DNA of 26,165 bases from Utricularia gibba (taxonomy: Eukaryota; Streptophyta; Magnoliopsida; Lamiales; Lentibulariaceae): assembly GCA_002189035.1 (NCBI GenBank), contig NEEC01000282.1, positions 1 to 26,165 on the forward strand, given 5' to 3'. The notes below the pieces were generated by a model. The model saw only the letters and a program-made list of their open reading frames with translations, did no database searches and was not told where the DNA came from. Made by a program: the position numbers and the translations under genes. Below, piece after piece: positions 23,235-26,165 of this stretch. Numbering within the stretch: the stretch's first letter is position 1; every line of letters starts with the position of its first letter.

Positions 23235-24585
23235 GTTGAATCGTGTCGATGCTTGAGGGAAGACGACCACCCATTCATCTTTGTACGTTGCATCGGACCT
23301 GGTTGAAAGTGAGGACGGAAAATTGGCTACACTCGTAAAGGTGCACGAGCAGTATGCTCAATCGGATGATGGTCAAGCCGTTAGCATACGGAAAACACAC
23401 TCGCGTGTTGCGCACGCGGCTTTAACGATTGCTTAACCGAGTGATCCCTTCTCTATGTCCATCCACAATCTGGGTAAAAGGCATCCGGAGGTCAGGCATT
23501 GGAATGTCGTAAGGTATGAAGTATGCATGTTGCAAGGCGTGACCTGCTTGCGAAGCAATACCGATCCATTCCACGTTACCCGCTTCTTTGCAAAGCCTGG
23601 AGGGAGAATGGAATTTTGCATCAGGAGTGGATGCCATGGGGGTCGAATTATAAGGGGACGTGTGCGTTTGTTCCGTGAGCTATGTGGATTCGAAGCACAA
23701 GTGCTGGGTGGTCGAGTTATGGACTTTGGGTTAGGAGTGGCTACACTCTGGATCCACGATCGATATGTTCTTCGATGCTCTATGACTCATTTCTCATTCA
23801 ATGATGTCCACTCAATAGTAGCTTACGTGGCTCGCAACGTATGTTTGATATAGATGACATCCTTTAACCTGTATGGTCGAAGGTTTTCTCCTCCCAAACG
23901 TATAGCGGCATGCCCACTTTCGTGTCCAAATATTCAGGAGGTCGGGGTGGTAGCCATCTAACGGCTGGATAGCACATCCACATCGTATGTGCTCCGTAGA
24001 ATGAATCCGAAAATGTTAATGTTTCCAACGCACGTTGTTGGAGATCGGGAAAGTACATGGAGTGTCCTTGGCCACATTCTAGTATTCATTGGATGCTGGC
24101 TGAGTTTGTTGCACAACAAAACACCCTCAAACGAGTAGCGATGGTGCACCATGATCCGCCATGGAGTGAACTCGTGACTCCTCTGCGTAAGTTCATGGAA
24201 GATCATAAGGGAAAGCAATAGGAAAAACTAAGAAGTACTTGGTATCGTTGATGTTACAACCCTGCATCATTGATCCTGATGTACCCCCTTCGTATCGACA
24301 CATCAGTGGTGAAGTACTTGGCTAGAGTCCATGGGTTGGACTTTACGGTCCTATGGACGTGCGCATCAGTGCTGGTCTAATCTCCACGCATCCTCATATC
24401 TTTCAACGGCCGCGATAATAGACCAACGGTCTCCTTGTCCAGTCCATTCGCTAAGGAGTCCAGAACACCTGAAGGTAACGCAAAGCTTGCGAGGCCCGTC
24501 CAGCAACGGAGAAAAGAAAGGAAGTAGTGCGCATGGATGTGAACGCCTAAAAGAGCGTGGGAGTTGCACTAGAGACCATCAACCC
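23235..24585. repeat. Satellite monomer 18 (1351 bp), two internal deletions
   Basis: It is 21 bp short of consensus. It has a net 12-bp loss at about 24192 (gtaagttcatgg), a 7-bp loss at about 24297 (cgtatcgacacatc, missing ttggacg), one g lost near 24480 and one t lost near 24564. Site 103 is A (type B) but 125 is C (majority), so a switch lies within 22 bp or one allele is recurrent. Site 425 has a private GG-to-CG change (ggggacgtg, near 23659). Confidence 0.96.
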
Positions 24586-25946
24586 GTTGAATCGTGTCGA
24601 TGCTTGAGGAAGACGACCACCCATTCATCTTTGTACGTTGCATCGGACCTGGTTGAAAGTGAGGACGGAAAATTGGCTACACTCGTGAAGGTGCACGAGC
24701 AGTATGCTCAATCGGATGATGGTCAAGCCGTTAGCATACGGAAAACACACTCGCGTGTTGCGCACGCGGCTTTAACGATTGCTTAACCGAGTGATCCCTT
24801 CTCTATGTCCATCCACAATCTGGGTAAAAGCATCCGGAGGTCAGGCATTGGAATGTCGTAAGGTATGAAGTATGCATGTTGCAAGGCGTGACCTGCTTGC
24901 GAAGCAATACCGATCCATTCCACGTTACCCGCTTCTTTGCAAAGCCTGGAGGAGAATGGAATTTTGCATCAGGAGTGGATGCCATGGGGTCGAATTATAA
25001 GGGGAGGTGTGCGTTTGTTCCGTGAGCTATGTGGATTCGAAGCACAAGTGGGTGGTCGAGTTATGGACTTTGGGTTAGGAGTGGCTACACTCTGGATCCA
25101 CGATCGATATGTTCTTCGATGCTCTATGACTCATTTCTCATTCAATGATGTCCACTCAATAGTAGCTTACGTGGCTCGCAACGTATGTTTGATATAGATG
25201 ACATCCTTTAACCTGTATGGTCGAAGGTTTCTCCTCCCAAACGTATAGCGGCATGCCCACTTTCGTGTCCAAATATTCAGGAGGTCGGGTGGTAGCCATC
25301 TAACGGCTGGATAGCACATCCACATCGTATGTGCTCCGTAGAATGAATCCGAAAATGTTAATGTTTCCAACGCACGTTGTTGGAGATCGGGAAAGTACAT
25401 GGAGTGTCCTTGGCCACATTCTAGTATTCATTGGATGCTGGCTGAGTTTGTTGCACAACAAAACACCCTCAAACGAGTAGCGATGGTGCACCATGATCCG
25501 CCATGGAGTGAACTCGTGACTCCTCTGCGTAAGTCTCACTTTGTTTCCATGGAAGATCATAAGGGAAAGCAATAGGAAAAACTAAGAAGTACTTGGTATC
25601 GTTGGTGTTACAACCCTGCATCATTGATCCTGATGTACCCCCTTCGTATCGTTGGACGACACATCAGTGGTGAAGTACTTGGTTAGAGTCCATGGGTTGG
25701 ACTTTACGGTCCTATGGACGTGCGCATCAGTGCTGGTCTAATCTCCACGCATCCTCATATTTTTCAACGGCCGCGATAATAGACCAACGTCTCCTTGTCC
25801 AGTCCATTCGCTAAGGAGTCCAGAACACCTGAAGGTAACGGCAAAGCTTGCGAGGCCCGTCCAGCAACGGAAAAAAAAAGGAAGTAGTGCGCATGGATGT
25901 GAACGCCTAAAAGAGCGTGGGAGTTTGCACTAGAGACCATCAACCC
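24586..25946. repeat. Satellite monomer 19 (1361 bp), many homopolymer losses
   Basis: It is 11 bp short of consensus through scattered small losses, almost all in runs. They lie near 24607 (g), 24831 (g), 24951 (g), 24987 (g), 25051 (three bases, aagtgggtgg), 25229 (t), 25288 (g) and 25789 (g), with one base lost in the purine tract at about 25870. That tract has become nine consecutive a where other copies read agaaaagaaa. There is also a c-to-t change near 25761. Alleles: 103 G, 125 C, 193 G, 223 G, 425 GG, 526 T, 1029 G, 1107 T, again a mosaic. Confidence 0.96.
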
Positions 25947-26165
25947 GTTGAATCGTGTCGATGCTTGAGGAAGACGACCACCCATTCATCTTTGTACGTT
26001 GCATCGGACCTGGTTGAAAGTGAGGACGGAAAATTGGCTACACTCGTGAAGGTGCACGAGCAGTATGCTGAATCGGATGATGGTCAAGCCGTTAGCATAC
26101 GGAACACACTCGCGTGTTGCGCACGCGGCTTTAACTATTGCTTAACCGAGTGATCCCTTCTCTAT
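25947..26165. repeat. Satellite monomer 20, partial (first 219 bp)
   Basis: The window ends inside this copy just before site 223, so the array continues beyond it. It reads 103 G, 125 G and 193 T, and has the two-base loss in the a run (cggaacacac, near 26103) otherwise seen only in the monomer at 20561. One g is missing in gaggaag near 25969. Confidence 0.96.

Larger units (their letters stand above)
19292..23337. other. Right-hand type-B rich region
   Basis: From site 103 of the monomer at 19190 to site 103 of the monomer at 23235, type-B alleles predominate, with a majority-type interval in the middle of the first of these copies. The monomers at 20561 and 21866 carry the full type-B set. 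This region also holds the largest deletion in the window. The left border is at or before 19292. The right border lies between sites 103 and 125 of the monomer at 23235. Confidence 0.7.
1..26165. repeat. Tandem satellite array, ~1372-bp monomer, 19 full copies plus a partial one
   Basis: The window is a single head-to-tail array in one orientation with no flanking unique DNA at either end. The motif gttgaatcgtg recurs at spacings of 1368, 1368, 1370, 1370, 1371, 1371, 1372, 1371, 1371, 1371, 1372, 1371, 1371, 1372, 1371, 1305, 1369, 1351 and 1361 bp. A 1372-bp consensus explains all these lengths once the indels seen in each copy are counted. I found no rRNA, tRNA, transposase, reverse transcriptase or Rep-like frame, and no shorter internal period. 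Large homogeneous arrays of this kind are characteristic of eukaryotic satellite DNA kept uniform by unequal exchange and conversion; the chromosomal location is inference. Known satellite families were not searched, so whether it is new is unknown. Confidence 0.98.

Noticed and set aside
24331-24786. The longest open frame in the window, 151 codons on the + strand
   Set aside because: It exists only because small deletions in the monomer at 23235 and at the start of the next one happen to join two frames that are separate in all other copies.
1-26165. Array of a 1.3-1.4 kb circular ssDNA satellite (alphasatellite or betasatellite size)
   Set aside because: The size is similar, but there is no taatattac nonanucleotide, no ~300-codon Rep frame and no a-rich region, so only length agrees.
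1-26165. rDNA intergenic spacer or 5S array
   Set aside because: No 5S, 18S, 5.8S or 28S sequence appears in the unit, and every part of the array is accounted for by the monomer.
1-26165. CRISPR array
   Set aside because: The unit is 1372 bp and there is no alternation of short repeats with unique spacers.

Overview
The whole window is one head-to-tail tandem array of a long satellite-type repeat. There are 19 complete monomers plus a 219-bp partial monomer at the right edge. No unique sequence flanks the array, and I found no gene, rRNA, tRNA, recognisable transposon or CRISPR array. The phase is arbitrary because the array fills the window; I started each unit at the motif gttgaatcgtg, which is the first base of the window. 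Monomers then begin at 1, 1369, 2737, 4107, 5477, 6848, 8219, 9591, 10962, 12333, 13704, 15076, 16447, 17818, 19190, 20561, 21866, 23235, 24586 and 25947. The inferred consensus is 1372 bp, seen unbroken in the monomers at 8219, 13704 and 17818. Every other complete monomer's length is fully explained by specific small deletions listed in its entry.

Layout. From about 5477 to 19189 (ten monomers) the array is almost perfectly homogeneous: I see at most about three differences from consensus per 1372 bp. The left end (first ~350 bp) has several 1-base deletions in short runs. The right third (20561 to 26165) is visibly more degraded, with a 58-bp deletion near 21176, 12-bp and 7-bp losses in the monomer at 23235, and many single-base losses in homopolymers in the monomer at 24586. 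I use nine polymorphic sites, in consensus monomer coordinates: 103 (G/A), 125 (C/G), 158-161 (aaaa/aa), 193 (T/G), 223 (G/C), 425 (GG/G), 526 (T/C/absent), 1029 (A/G/absent) and 1107 (C/T/absent). They define a majority type and a linked minority type ('type B') found around 3751-4531 and 19292-23337, with traces at the right edge. Alleles at 193 and 526 occur in all six possible combinations, so monomers appear to have exchanged sequence. I see no regular higher-order repeat.

Organism. The sequence cannot identify the species. A kilobase-scale satellite array longer than 26 kb, very homogeneous and without genes, is typical of eukaryotic heterochromatin (pericentromeric, subtelomeric or knob). 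A plant or an animal would both fit. Base composition is about half GC in the lines I sampled, and CpG is not strongly depleted.

Open frames of up to about 150 codons occur in every monomer, but the same indels that distinguish monomers shift or truncate them freely. They repeat only because the DNA repeats, and I do not annotate them as genes.
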